DNA from: Saprospiraceae bacterium
Lineage (GTDB): Bacteria; Bacteroidota; Bacteroidia; Chitinophagales; Saprospiraceae
Length of the DNA: 64,000 nucleotides
Reading direction: 5' to 3'
Assembly (NCBI GenBank): GCA_026982695.1
Contig: JALSGS010000045.1
Span: 186,001-250,000, forward strand
This document shows, piece by piece, positions 36,951 through 45,935 of the stretch; position 1 is the stretch's first letter, and the number at the start of each line of letters is the position of its first letter. The position numbers and the translations under genes are program-made. The notes under the pieces are model-generated. The model saw nothing but the letters and a program-made list of their open reading frames with translations, was not told where the DNA came from and searched no databases.

Positions 36951-37823
36951 TTATTCTGATATGGACATGGGCAAGAGTTGTATTTCTACGCGTCGGTTTT
37001 TCAAGGAAGAAAGCGGATCGGACAGCGGAACGAGATGCTGCTGTACACCGCGGTTTGCTATTTCCATTTGCAGGCCAACGCCGTAAGCTTTTAAAAAATC
37101 GGCGATGTATTGAGCACGGCGCTGAGCACTTTCTGTAGAAGCTTCACTATCGGCATAAGCAGTGATGCGTAATTGCGCGTTGGGCAATGTCTTCGACCAA
37201 GCGCGCAGTGAATCTGCGTAGTAAAAAAAAGAAGGTGCCGGTTCAAATAAGTCGGAATTGGCCAAGAAATGGCGGTTGGTAAACGTCATATGCGAAAAGG
37301 TATAGGGTTGGTGGATGTGTGAACGATCGTCGAGCAAGGCTTGGCATGCAATGGGCTGGCTCAAGCCGATACTATCGGGGAGGAAGTCAAAGTCCAAATC
37401 GATCTGACTTGCCGAAGCACCCATTTGCACGAGGCTATCGCGCAAAGCTGCTGCACGGGCCAAAGCCAGCCAATCGTACCATCCAGCTCGTTCATTCGAC
37501 TCACTCAACAACTGATAACCTTTGATCTGTAGATGCCATTTGGGGAATGCCTGCATCCAAGCCAAAACGGTAGCCAAAAACACGCGGTTGTTTTCTGTAA
37601 AAATGGGCTCGGGACTGTTTTTTGCAAAAGCAAACTGCTGAAACTCATCAATTACAGCTGAATCGCCTTGCATCAAGGCCAACGTAAGAGGACGGCCTAA
37701 GAGCTGGGTAGCATTGGAAGTGTCCTGGGTAGCACAATGCCCCCGAAGATGGCATACATAGACCCATCGCGCCGTCAGGGCAAACCCACAAAACAACAAG
37801 AGCCCCAGCAAAAGTAGCCTCAT
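36951..37823 (-). CDS. OmpA-family protein, inner-membrane anchored
   Basis: ATG at 37823 gives an N-terminal hydrophobic segment (MRLLLLGLLLFCGFALTARW), either a signal anchor or signal peptide. Two OmpA-like domains seem present. The first, about 65-165, is divergent (LAWMQAFPKWHLQIKGYQLL). The second, at the C-terminus, is clear: SLRAWSKTLPNAQLRITAYA, STESAQRRAQYIADFLKAYG and NRRVEIQLLP. Such domains bind peptidoglycan. It is followed by the coiled-coil HhH gene. Confidence 0.8.
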   Translation of the reverse strand: MRLLLLGLLLFCGFALTARWVYVCHLRGHCATQDTSNATQLLGRPLTLALMQGDSAVIDEFQQFAFAKNSPEPIFTENNRVFLATVLAWMQAFPKWHLQIKGYQLLSESNERAGWYDWLALARAAALRDSLVQMGASASQIDLDFDFLPDSIGLSQPIACQALLDDRSHIHQPYTFSHMTFTNRHFLANSDLFEPAPSFFYYADSLRAWSKTLPNAQLRITAYADSEASTESAQRRAQYIADFLKAYGVGLQMEIANRGVQQHLVPLSDPLSSLKNRRVEIQLLPMSISE

Positions 37824-38002
37824 AGAATGCAGTTTTCTCAAAGTACACCAAGGCTTCGTCTTTCCCAAGAGCACTCTCAAAAGCAAGTTGTATCTATAGG
37901 GGACAAAGCCCTTGAGGCCCTAAATGTACAGAATAAAGGCTGTGAGTGCAACCAACCTTGCCAGCCTAGCAAAGAAAGGAACGATTACATAGCGCACCTC
38001 TT

Positions 38003-38033
38003 TTGCAAGGCCTTTTGGCAAACGCTACCTTTG
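38003..38033 (+). promoter_or_regulatory. Predicted promoter of the ROK kinase gene
   Basis: TTG at 38003-38005, 20-bp spacing and TACCTTTG at 38026-38033 fit the Bacteroidota consensus well. The ATG is 36 bp downstream. Confidence 0.6.
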
Positions 38034-38069
38034 CCATGTCCTTACTCATACACCAACACCTCTGCGATA

Positions 38070-38852
38070 ATGGATCCTCAAATAGTCTTGGGCATAGATA
38101 TAGGTGCATCAGGAATTAAAAGTGCACTAGTTGACGTGCATAAGGGTACATTGATCTCCAAACGAATGCGTTTGCCTACGCCCCAACCTGCTACGCCCAA
38201 GGCAGTCACGAAAGTAATTGTAGAATTGATGTCGCAATTGAAATACGAAGGCGAAGTTGTGGGTTGCGGTTTTCCGGCTATTATCAAGAATGGGGTGGCA
38301 TGGTCTGCTGCCAATATTTCCAAAAAATGGATTGGTCAAGACGTCGAGGCGCTCTTTAGTGAAGCGACGGGCAAACGCTTTAGCGTCATCAACGATGCCG
38401 ATGCTGCGGGTATTGCCGAGATGCGTTTTGGAAAAGGCATGGGGCACAAGGGCACTGTCATCCTCATCACGATTGGTTCGGGCTTAGGCTCGGCCCTGTT
38501 TACCGATGGGCATTTAGTGCGCAACACAGAACTGGGGCATTTCTATCTCAAGGGCGTATTGGCAGAACAATACGCTTCCAACAATGCGCGCAAACGCGAC
38601 AAGCTCAGCTGGGCAGCATGGGCAGTGCGTTTTAGCGAATATCTCAGTCACTTAGACCGCCTGTTTTCACCTGATTTGGTCATATTGGGTGGAGGGGGCA
38701 GCAAGAAATGGGATCAATTTCACGACCACCTTAAGACCAAGCTAAATGTTGTACCAGCCACGCTGGGCAATGAGGCGGGTATCATTGGTGCTGCTTGGCG
38801 TGCGCGCCCCGAAATCTGGCGTGCATCCGTTGCTCCACCTTCAGGCCAATAG
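38070..38852 (+). CDS. ROK-family kinase, probably polyphosphate glucokinase
   Basis: The 260-residue protein is an ASKHA/ROK sugar kinase like PpgK: phosphate-1 loop VLGIDIGASGIKSALVDV, VINDADAAGIAEMRFGKGMG with the catalytic Asp, ITIGSGLGSALFTDGHLVRN, NTELGHFYLKG and VILGGGGSKKWDQF. The small size and ELGHFYLKG-type loop favour a polyphosphate/ATP glucokinase, which phosphorylates glucose. The convergent MFS transporter gene downstream fits sugar use. Confidence 0.9.
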   Translation: MDPQIVLGIDIGASGIKSALVDVHKGTLISKRMRLPTPQPATPKAVTKVIVELMSQLKYEGEVVGCGFPAIIKNGVAWSAANISKKWIGQDVEALFSEATGKRFSVINDADAAGIAEMRFGKGMGHKGTVILITIGSGLGSALFTDGHLVRNTELGHFYLKGVLAEQYASNNARKRDKLSWAAWAVRFSEYLSHLDRLFSPDLVILGGGGSKKWDQFHDHLKTKLNVVPATLGNEAGIIGAAWRARPEIWRASVAPPSGQ

Positions 38853-38937
38853 CACAGGACTGCCAGCACGTACTGTAGGCAAGGCAAAATGGCGACACAA
38901 AGTTCTTGTCTTGCCTACGGGCACGGCCAAAGTATAC

Positions 38938-40443
38938 TTATTCCAAAGCTACAGCTTCATATCCCCCTTTGCGCCGCCGGAAGTAGTACAACAACCCCAA
39001 AAAGCAAATCAACATAAGTACAGGAATAATAGCTACTGTTCGCAGCGCTGCTTTTTTAGCATCGTTTTGCACTTGCTGGATAGCTGCTCTTTCTTTCGGG
39101 GTGGCCTGCTCGAGGCATTGAGGGTTGAGCGCGCGATAGTTGCCCAATATACTGCGCCTTACATCTGTAAGGCACTTTTCATGCAGTGTTGTGTGGTATT
39201 GCTGGTCGTATTGAATCAGCTCTTGCTCGATGGCCTTGTCTTGGACAAAGCCCAGGATAACCGCTCCAACAATGCCTACACCTATCATGCCCGTACCCCC
39301 CATTACGTTGAGTGTAAGAGCACCTCCTTTGGGAAATTGCTCTGCGGCCAAACCCAACATGGTCGGCCAGAAGAAAGCCTTACCCATACCATACACTGTA
39401 GCTGCTACCAATATGGCTATGCCCGCACTTTTCGACAACATAAATAGCCCCACCGCTGCCACAGCCGATGCCAACGACAACAACCCCAGGGGGTTGAGCC
39501 GATGCACAATGCTACCTGCATAAAAGCGCAATACCATCATGATAAAAGAAGTATAGACCAGCACCCAGCCGGCTTGCATGCCTAGCTGCTCCATTTCGGG
39601 CGTCATCAGATCAGTAATCCAGCTATCGGTACCCAGTTCTGTGGTAGCCACCAGAATCATGATCAGCAACAAGAATACATACAGTGGCCTGCCAAAAGAG
39701 CGCGTGTACCACCCCACGACAACTACCAACAACAGCGTCAGTGCGATATTCCACCAAATAGGCCAGCCAAACACCGTACCTAGCTGAAAAGCGATGAGCC
39801 CTCCAATAATCAGCGTTCCTCCCATGCCTACCTCCTGTATCATCTCCCGATAAGTGACACCAGCCGCCACGCGTTCGTGTACGGGAAAAGTCTTTCGCCA
39901 CAACATCGCACCGTACACAAATACAGGGATGAGAATCAATCCAATTTTGAGCTGCCAGCTAGTTTGTGGCCCCATAAGCAAGGCCAACACGCCGCCAATG
40001 ACCAAACCACCTGGCCAGCCTGCATGCAAGATGTTGAGCCACTTGGTTTTCTCCTTAGAAAACATCGTGGCAATTACCGGATTGATAAATGCCTCTACTG
40101 CCCCATTGCCCAAAGCCAAAACAAACGTACCAAGCCACAACATCCAATAGCCATCGGCAAAGATGGTAATAAACGCAGAGGCCACCTGGCACACCCACGC
40201 AAATATCATCGCGTTGCGATAGCCCCATTTGTCGATAAACAGGCTGAACACCACAATACTGATGGCAAAAGGCCACAAGCCAACCCCGGCAATCTCTCCC
40301 ATTTGGGTGTTAGACAACTGAAAGGCCTGCCCCCAGACTGGCAATAACAGCGCGCGTAGTATAAATCCAAAAGCAGTAGCCACCAAGGCGACAAAACACC
40401 CCCAAAATAACCCCATGTCCTTGGGTGGAGTCACACCATGCAT
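38938..40443 (-). CDS. MFS transporter
   Basis: The 501-residue protein has about 12 membrane helices and the MFS loop motif after helix 2 (SLFIDKWGYRNAMIFAWVCQ). An NPVIATMFSKEKTKWLNILH segment and GKAFFWPTMLGLAAEQFPKG resemble sugar or nucleoside permeases of the FucP/NupG side of the superfamily. A ~70-residue insert before the last helix (DQQYHTTLHEKCLTDVRRSI) is unusual. The neighbouring glucokinase suggests a sugar substrate; the sequence alone does not define it. Confidence 0.88.
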   Translation of the reverse strand: MHGVTPPKDMGLFWGCFVALVATAFGFILRALLLPVWGQAFQLSNTQMGEIAGVGLWPFAISIVVFSLFIDKWGYRNAMIFAWVCQVASAFITIFADGYWMLWLGTFVLALGNGAVEAFINPVIATMFSKEKTKWLNILHAGWPGGLVIGGVLALLMGPQTSWQLKIGLILIPVFVYGAMLWRKTFPVHERVAAGVTYREMIQEVGMGGTLIIGGLIAFQLGTVFGWPIWWNIALTLLLVVVVGWYTRSFGRPLYVFLLLIMILVATTELGTDSWITDLMTPEMEQLGMQAGWVLVYTSFIMMVLRFYAGSIVHRLNPLGLLSLASAVAAVGLFMLSKSAGIAILVAATVYGMGKAFFWPTMLGLAAEQFPKGGALTLNVMGGTGMIGVGIVGAVILGFVQDKAIEQELIQYDQQYHTTLHEKCLTDVRRSILGNYRALNPQCLEQATPKERAAIQQVQNDAKKAALRTVAIIPVLMLICFLGLLYYFRRRKGGYEAVALE

Positions 40444-40863
40444 CTTAATTAGTTTTTCGTTTTGAAATTGGGTGAAAGTCCAAATTTATGCGCGAAAAAT
40501 AACAATTACACCCAATACATATCACCTAAAAAACACTACCCGATATAACGATTTGAAAAACAGACCAACAGCTATAATGAGGATAACAAACAATCCTATT
40601 ATTTTTTATCTATAAAAAAGAATTCAATGAGGGTAACAATACAACAATACATGGCATCTTTATATTAAAAAGACAAACTCCATACTCATTAAACCAAAAT
40701 GACGTTTTTTTTATTTAAAAATTTAGCTTAGCTAACAAAAAACCACGTAAAATCATTAGAAAGTAAAAATATAGAAAGCCCATACCTAATTCAAATTATT
40801 TGTAGCTTTGGGGCACAACTAAGTTAAGTGTGTGGCTATTATTTAATAATAAACTGTTTAATC
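40444..40863. other. AT-rich intergenic region with -7 box
   Basis: No ORF or RNA gene is seen in this very AT-rich gap between divergent genes. A -7 box TAGCTTTG at 40803-40810 lies 53 bp before the ATG at 40864. Confidence 0.4.
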
Positions 40864-41517
40864 ATGGCAGATGTGTACCGCATAAAAGTGAAGACCGACA
40901 AGTTGGAAATGGAAGTAGAAGGCCCCAGCAAGGAGTTCGTAGAGACTTACGTCGATAAACTCATGGAGCAAGTACAACAACAAAAGGGGGTTGCTCAAAC
41001 TGCCACTTCTACTAAAGCACAGGCTACAAAAGCAAAAAGCAAGAGTAAAGCCGGCACAACGATGGATATAGTAGAAGAGAGAGGAGAAAAAGTAGTCATC
41101 GTTACGCCCCGTACTACTAGAAAACGCAAGACAAGCAAGAGCCAGGTAGTATCCAAAACTTCGGACGAAGCTAGCCAAATTGATCCGGTTCAGGTAGCAG
41201 CTGCTATACGCAACTCCGAGTACTACCCCATTGTTAAAGAAAAAGTACTCCAAGCACGCAATCAGCTCAACAAGATCCTCTTGGTGAGCTATTACATCCT
41301 CAAGACCTACAGCCGCCGTCCTGCTACTGTAGGCACCATTGAATCCATTACTGAAGAGCTGGGGGCAAGGCTAAAGAGTTCCAACATTGCTACCCAAATC
41401 AAGAAGCGACTCGATTTGTTCGAAGTTGTAGAAATCAAGCGCCGCAGAATAGTAAAAGGATATATCATTAACAAAGCTGGTGTGAAGTACGTAGAAAACA
41501 ACATTCTAAAAGGATAA
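40864..41517 (+). CDS. Lys-rich protein with probable C-terminal winged helix
   Basis: The 217-residue protein has three parts. The N-terminal ~40 residues (YRIKVKTDKLEMEVEGPSKE) form a small beta-helix domain. A low-complexity Thr/Lys/Ala linker (TSTKAQATKAKSKSKAG) and a second basic patch (TTRKRKTSKSQVVSK) follow. The C-terminal ~100 residues look like a winged helix: RPATVGTIESITEELGARLK, SNIATQIKKRLDLFEVVEIK and GYIINKAGVKYVENNILKG. This layout suggests a DNA- or RNA-binding nucleoid-like protein. It is a single-gene transcript with a clear terminator. I do not know a named family. Confidence 0.7.
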   Translation: MADVYRIKVKTDKLEMEVEGPSKEFVETYVDKLMEQVQQQKGVAQTATSTKAQATKAKSKSKAGTTMDIVEERGEKVVIVTPRTTRKRKTSKSQVVSKTSDEASQIDPVQVAAAIRNSEYYPIVKEKVLQARNQLNKILLVSYYILKTYSRRPATVGTIESITEELGARLKSSNIATQIKKRLDLFEVVEIKRRRIVKGYIINKAGVKYVENNILKG

Positions 41518-41545
41518 GTCAGAGCTCGAACGGAATACACGCCTA

Positions 41546-41579
41546 AAAAGCCTACTGATTTGGCGATCAGTAGGCTTTT
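41546..41579 (+). terminator. Terminator of the Lys-rich protein gene
   Basis: AAAAGCCTACTGA and TCAGTAGGCTTTT form a 13-bp perfect stem followed by C and T residues. It lies 28 bp past the stop. Confidence 0.88.
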
Positions 41580-42015
41580 CTATTGCTGGTCCTTTCACAC
41601 GTATTAATAATACTTACTTGTCTTGTGCTTCTTTAGTGCCAATCACTGCCAACAATAGCGGCAATAGCTGATCGATTCGATGCACTATCGATTGTGCAGC
41701 GTACTGCTTACAATTGAAACTCAACCAATAATCAAGACACTCACACCTAACTTCTCCATCGAGGCACTCACTCAACCCATTCCCACGAGCTATTTGGCAA
41801 ATAGCACTACCAAAGCACTAATATTTTTACATCACATCCAAAGCAAATATGCATTAAACTCGGTATATCGAGTTTACTTTTTACCTTGTGTGGTGAGGAC
41901 CTATGACCCACTTCTGTTATGGCCAAACACGGCATTCACAAAAATCAGCACGTGACAAGGCGGGTCCTCTACTCACGTCCATCTCAGTTTTTTTGACACT
42001 AAAAAAGAGCACACC
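41580..42015 (+). other. Intergenic region with terminator-like hairpin, possible small RNA or leader
   Basis: AAACTCG-gtatat-CGAGTTT (41856-41875) is followed by ACTTTTTACC, like a terminator. GAGGACC (41895-41901) can pair with GGTCCTC (41963-41969). The open plus-strand frame at 41680-41955 lacks protein-like features. The segment is either a small RNA or the structured leader of the aminotransferase gene at 42016. Confidence 0.4.
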
Positions 42016-43125
42016 ATGCCTACACTCACCCGACGTGATTGGCTACACACGGCTGCTTTGGGCAGCTTAGCTGCGCTATGGCACACGCCACAATCGCTTG
42101 TGGCTCAGCCTACGCCTTTTACCAATCCGCAATCGCTTATTCGGCTCAACGCCAATGAAAATCCTTATTCACCTTCAGCACACGTGCAGCAAGCACTGAT
42201 AGATGCTTTTGCCAAAGTATCGCGCTATCCGTATTTAGAACGCCCTGTTTTGCGCCAGCACTTGGCTGAAAAATTTGGGCTCTCACCTCAACACGTTCTC
42301 GACACTGTAGGCTCTACTGAGGGGCTAAAGATCGCAGGTTTAGTATTAGGCGGTAGTACTGGGAGTATACTCGCAGCCCAACCTACTTTCCTAGCTATGC
42401 TTTCTTTCGCACAGAAATTTGGCAGCTACATCGACTTTGTACCACTGGGCAGCGAATTAGTACACGACCTAGATGCCATGGAAAAGCGCCTTACACACCA
42501 AACACAGCTGGTATTCGTGTGCAATCCGAACAATCCAACAGGCACATTATTACCTGCCGACGAGCTTGAAGCCTTCTGTCGGCGCGTAGCGCAGCGCTGC
42601 TATGTGTTTGTAGATGAAGCTTATATCGACTACGTGACACAAGCCAACTACCCCAGTATGGTCAAGTTAGTCAAAGAAGGGCTCAATGTCATCGTAGCGC
42701 GCACCTTCTCCAAGGTATACGGCTTGGCAGGTTTACGAGTGGGCTATCTGTTGGCCCGTCCCGACATTATAGAGCGCTTAGCAACACACCAAGTGGAACG
42801 CCCCAATCAATTAGGTATTGCCGCAGCACTAGCAGCACTCCAAGACGAAGCATTTTATCACTACAGCCTGGAGCAAAACGAAAAAGTCAAGCGTTATATC
42901 TACGAGCTACTCGACGAGTTGGGGCGCCGATACGTGCGCTCACATGCCAATTTTGTCTTTTTCCACACCGGACGCGACATCGATGAGGTAGTGTCGTTTA
43001 TGCAAGCGGAAGGCTTATGGGTAGGGCGCCCATTTCCTCCATTGCGCGATTGGTGCCGAGTAAGCTTGGGTACTTTTGAGCAGATGGAGCGCTTTGCCGC
43101 AGCCTTGCGCAAAATGTATGCTTGA
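42016..43125 (+). CDS. Tat-exported HisC-like aminotransferase
   Basis: The 369-residue protein is a PLP-dependent class-I/II aminotransferase of the HisC type: RLNANENPYSPSAHVQQALI, CNPNNPTGTLLPADELEAFC, VFVDEAYIDYV, PLP lysine in ARTFSKVYGLAGLRVGYLLA (about 236), and SHANFVFFHTGRDIDEVVSF. It starts with a twin-arginine signal, TRRDWLHTAALGSLAALWHT, so it is predicted to be folded with cofactor in the cytoplasm and exported to the periplasm. The true biosynthetic hisC is at 52684. The substrate here is unknown; a periplasmic aminotransferase acting on an imported amino acid or peptide is one possibility. Confidence 0.88.
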   Translation: MPTLTRRDWLHTAALGSLAALWHTPQSLVAQPTPFTNPQSLIRLNANENPYSPSAHVQQALIDAFAKVSRYPYLERPVLRQHLAEKFGLSPQHVLDTVGSTEGLKIAGLVLGGSTGSILAAQPTFLAMLSFAQKFGSYIDFVPLGSELVHDLDAMEKRLTHQTQLVFVCNPNNPTGTLLPADELEAFCRRVAQRCYVFVDEAYIDYVTQANYPSMVKLVKEGLNVIVARTFSKVYGLAGLRVGYLLARPDIIERLATHQVERPNQLGIAAALAALQDEAFYHYSLEQNEKVKRYIYELLDELGRRYVRSHANFVFFHTGRDIDEVVSFMQAEGLWVGRPFPPLRDWCRVSLGTFEQMERFAAALRKMYA

Positions 43126-43155
43126 GATACATTTTAGTCTTCTACCGTTACGATT

Positions 43156-43190
43156 AGTCGTCTTGTATACAAGGCGACTTTTCTTTTTGA
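43156..43190 (+). terminator. Terminator after the Tat-aminotransferase gene
   Basis: AGTCGTCTTG-tata-CAAGGCGACT (one mismatch) is followed by TTTCTTTTT. It lies 30 bp after the stop. Confidence 0.82.
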
Positions 43191-43302
43191 GCCTTTAGCA
43201 AGGCTGCCAAAACGCACCTGTAGATACTGATTTTTCCCATTGAGTTTGCTTGGGAAGTACTCCAATTTTATGGACAGATGAACAGATCAAAACCAATGTG
43301 TC

Positions 43303-43896
43303 ATGATTCCCGAACCATTGCTCCGAGTGCACGAATGGATCAGCCAGCCGTGGCCTTGGTATGTAGCAGGGCCTATGATCGCACTGATTATGTTCATCTT
43401 GTTGTTTTTCGGCAAAGAGTTTGGCATATCGGCCAATTTCAGGGTGATGTGTGCTGCTGATGGCGCCGACCAGTTTGCCGATTTTTTCAAATTCGACTGG
43501 CAATCACAAGGGTGGAATTTGCTGGTGGCCGTAGGTGCCATGTTTGGTGGTTACATTGCTGCTCATTACTTCACACCTGCCGATGGGCATATCGCTCATG
43601 TATCGGCTGCGACGGTTAACAGTTTGCGACAACTGGGCATGACCTATGAGCCTGGACAAGTACCATTGATGCCCGAGTGGTATTGTTGGCTCAGCCTATT
43701 CACCTGGCGTGGTTGGCTTATCCTGGCTGGTGGTGGGTTTCTGGTGGGCTTTGGTGCTCGTTATGCGGGGGGATGCACTTCGGGCCACGCCATCAGTGGG
43801 ATGTCGGCTCTACAGCTGGGTTCGCTCTACGCCGTGATTGGCTTCTTCCTCGGCGGGCTGTTCATGACTTACCTCATTTTTCCCTTGATTTTTTAA
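43303..43896 (+). CDS. YeeE/YedE-family sulfur transporter, first half
   Basis: The 197-residue membrane protein has YeeE/YedE motifs: WVAGP-like start (YVAGPMIALIMFILLFFGKE), FGGYIAAHYFT, LAGGGFLVGFGARYAGGCTS then GHAISGMSALQLGS. The conserved cysteine in GGCTSGH is used for sulfur-compound transport in this family (thiosulfate or related). The second half is the next gene, 16 bp downstream. Split two-gene forms like PmpA/PmpB are known. Confidence 0.88.
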   Translation: MIPEPLLRVHEWISQPWPWYVAGPMIALIMFILLFFGKEFGISANFRVMCAADGADQFADFFKFDWQSQGWNLLVAVGAMFGGYIAAHYFTPADGHIAHVSAATVNSLRQLGMTYEPGQVPLMPEWYCWLSLFTWRGWLILAGGGFLVGFGARYAGGCTSGHAISGMSALQLGSLYAVIGFFLGGLFMTYLIFPLIF

Positions 43897-43912
43897 CCCA
43901 AACCCGAAGCTC

Positions 43913-44329
43913 ATGATGCGCATGTCGCGATATATTTTGGTAGGTATGCTTTTCGGCCTCACCATGTACAAATCAGAGGCAGTATCGTGGTTTCGCATTT
44001 TCGAAATGTTCCACTTTCAATCATTTCACATGTATGGCATCATCGGCTCTGCCGTGGGACTGGGTATCCTGATCGTACAATGGATCAAGCGAGCGCGTCT
44101 GCGCTCATTGGAAGGCAAAGAGATCATCATTCCACTTAAGGACAAAAGTTGGAAGCGCTATATCTTCGGGGGCTTTATTTTCGGGCTGGGTTGGGCATTG
44201 ACGGGTGCATGCCCAGGCCCTATGTTCGTGCTGTTGGGTAGCGGCTACACGGTATTGGTCATCTATTTGTTGGCAGCCATTACGGGCACCTTTGTTTATG
44301 GGTTGCTACGCAACAAGCTTCCACATTGA
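43913..44329 (+). CDS. YeeE/YedE-family sulfur transporter, second half
   Basis: The 138-residue protein completes the pair with MFHFQSFHMYGIIGSAVGLG and the cysteine motif FGLGWALTGACPGPMFVLLG. It has about four membrane helices. The first gene of the pair ends 16 bp upstream. Both keep their conserved cysteine, so the transporter should work. Confidence 0.88.
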   Translation: MMRMSRYILVGMLFGLTMYKSEAVSWFRIFEMFHFQSFHMYGIIGSAVGLGILIVQWIKRARLRSLEGKEIIIPLKDKSWKRYIFGGFIFGLGWALTGACPGPMFVLLGSGYTVLVIYLLAAITGTFVYGLLRNKLPH

Positions 44330-44335
44330 ACGTGC

Positions 44336-44764
44336 TCACAAGAAGCGCTTTTCAAAAGCATAGCGCTTCATATAGAAGTTGTAGAAAAACAAGATTGTCG
44401 TAACGAGCAGCTTGGTCAAATACTGATACTGATTAAAAAAAAGATGTTGCGTCAAAGCCCAGATAAGGGCAGTGCCCAATGCCAGACCTCCAAGCGACAC
44501 GCCCATAGCCAGTACAAAGGCATGGCTTAGTTTTCGCTGGAGCGAGAAGATAAAACGGCGTTGTAAGACAAAATTAACCCCCACAGCAATGGAATAACTG
44601 AGCACATGGCTGACCACCGGCGAAAAAAGCGTGTAGACCAAACACACGTACAGGCCATAGTCGATGGCAGTGGCGAGTGCACTGGTTAGGGCAAATCGCA
44701 GTTTGAGATGCAGCAGTGCCACCAGTCGATGATACCAGCCACAAGAAGAGGTTTTTTGATTCAT
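44336..44764 (-). CDS. GtrA-family membrane protein
   Basis: The 142-residue protein has four membrane helices and GtrA landmarks: LRFALTSALATAIDYGLYVC, AVGVNFVLQRRFIFS and KLLVTTILFFYNFYMKRYAF. GtrA-like proteins flip or help assemble lipid-linked sugars for cell-surface polysaccharides. Its start overlaps the stop of the upstream nucleotidase gene by 4 bp. Confidence 0.9.
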   Translation of the reverse strand: MNQKTSSCGWYHRLVALLHLKLRFALTSALATAIDYGLYVCLVYTLFSPVVSHVLSYSIAVGVNFVLQRRFIFSLQRKLSHAFVLAMGVSLGGLALGTALIWALTQHLFFNQYQYLTKLLVTTILFFYNFYMKRYAFEKRFL

Positions 44765-45312
44765 GAGATAGCCTGTTGGCGTTGAAGCTCCTTTTCAAAA
44801 AAAGCGCGCACTTCCAGCCAGTTATTTACACGCGTAAAACGCCTTTCATGTAGATTGTGCGAAGCCGTATAGAGCAAGGGCTTGCCACCAAAACGCGCTA
44901 CATTGCTGACGTGATCGTCGATCATGTAGTCGCCGGTCAATATCTCTTTGCTTCCGCAAAAAATGAGGTTGCGCCAGTGGATAAAGGGAAATTCACGGCG
45001 CAGCCATTCATACTTATCAGGCAAAGAGTTGGGAAATTCCATAGCAGAAGTAGCAATATAGATATCGTAGTGGCCACTAAGCCAACGCACCACTTCACGT
45101 GCATGTGGCATCACGGGCAAATCCAGAAAAAAACCTTTGTCGTGCAAATGGTTTCGGATGTGTGCGGCCCCCGGCAAGTCGTAAATTTTCATACCTGCAT
45201 AGTCGGCAGGCTGTAACTCTTTGCCAAAATATTTTTTATACAAAGTAGTAAACTTCGGAATCACATCTGCCAACACTTCGTCCATGTCGATGATGATGCG
45301 TTTTCGGGGCAT
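44761..45312 (-). CDS. 5'(3')-deoxyribonucleotidase-like HAD phosphatase
   Basis: The 183-residue protein has the HAD nucleophile motif IIIDMDEVLADVIPKFTTLY (DxD at about 9-11), IATSAMEFPNSLPDKYEWLR (motif II Ser/Thr), and a C-terminal Lys/Asp region with GDYMIDDHVSNVARFGGKPL (motif III/IV). It probably dephosphorylates nucleotides such as dUMP and dTMP. It overlaps gtrA-like gene downstream by 4 bp. Confidence 0.85.
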   Translation of the reverse strand: MPRKRIIIDMDEVLADVIPKFTTLYKKYFGKELQPADYAGMKIYDLPGAAHIRNHLHDKGFFLDLPVMPHAREVVRWLSGHYDIYIATSAMEFPNSLPDKYEWLRREFPFIHWRNLIFCGSKEILTGDYMIDDHVSNVARFGGKPLLYTASHNLHERRFTRVNNWLEVRAFFEKELQRQQAIS

Positions 45313-45485
45313 AGCATTTTGCGTTTTGGGTTCGCAATGGCAAGGGCGAAGGTAAGGCCAACACCAGCAGCAAACAATTCCTACATTTGAACAATTCGTG
45401 CACCTAAGTATTATTAGGCAGAAAACCCCCTTGTATCACTCACAGGGTACTTTGCGCCATTTTTCCTCACTCAAAAAAAGCCACC

Positions 45486-45935
45486 ATGTCCTTGGAAAAA
45501 CAAATCAACGACGACATAAAAAAAGCCATGAAAGCTGGCGATAAAGCCGCCATGCGGGCACTGCGCGCAGTAAAGTCAGCCATTCAACTGGCCAAAGCAG
45601 AAAAAGGAACGCAAACGCTATCTGCCGAGCGCGAAATGGCCATCTTGCAAAAGCAAGTCAAGCAGCGAAAGGATTCACTGGCCATTTATGAAAGAGAAAA
45701 CCGAACAGACCTGGCCCAGAAAGAAGCAGAAGAGATCGCTGTACTAGAACGCTATTTGCCCCAACCACTAAGCGAAGAAGAGCTTGAAGCTGCACTTAAG
45801 CGCATCATCAGTGAGGTGGGTGCCAGCTCTATGAAAGACATGGGCAAAGTGATGGGCCGTGCCACCAAAGAGCTGGCTGGCAGAGCCGATGGCAAAGTGA
45901 TATCGGCCAAAGTACGTACATTATTAAACTCATAA
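45486..45935 (+). CDS. GatB/YqeY domain protein
   Basis: The 149-residue protein begins MSLEKQINDDIKKAMKAGDK and has MRALRAVKSAIQLAKAEKG and MGKVMGRATKELAGRADGKV, typical of YqeY-like proteins. The fold is the helical tail domain shared with the GatB subunit of tRNA amidotransferase, and it may act on tRNA. Exact role is not known. Confidence 0.92.
   Translation: MSLEKQINDDIKKAMKAGDKAAMRALRAVKSAIQLAKAEKGTQTLSAEREMAILQKQVKQRKDSLAIYERENRTDLAQKEAEEIAVLERYLPQPLSEEELEAALKRIISEVGASSMKDMGKVMGRATKELAGRADGKVISAKVRTLLNS

Noticed and set aside
38853-38937. Complementary segments GTAGGCAAGGCAA and TTGTCTTGCCTAC after the ROK gene
   Set aside because: They could form a stem but have a long loop and no T-tract, so a terminator call is not supported.
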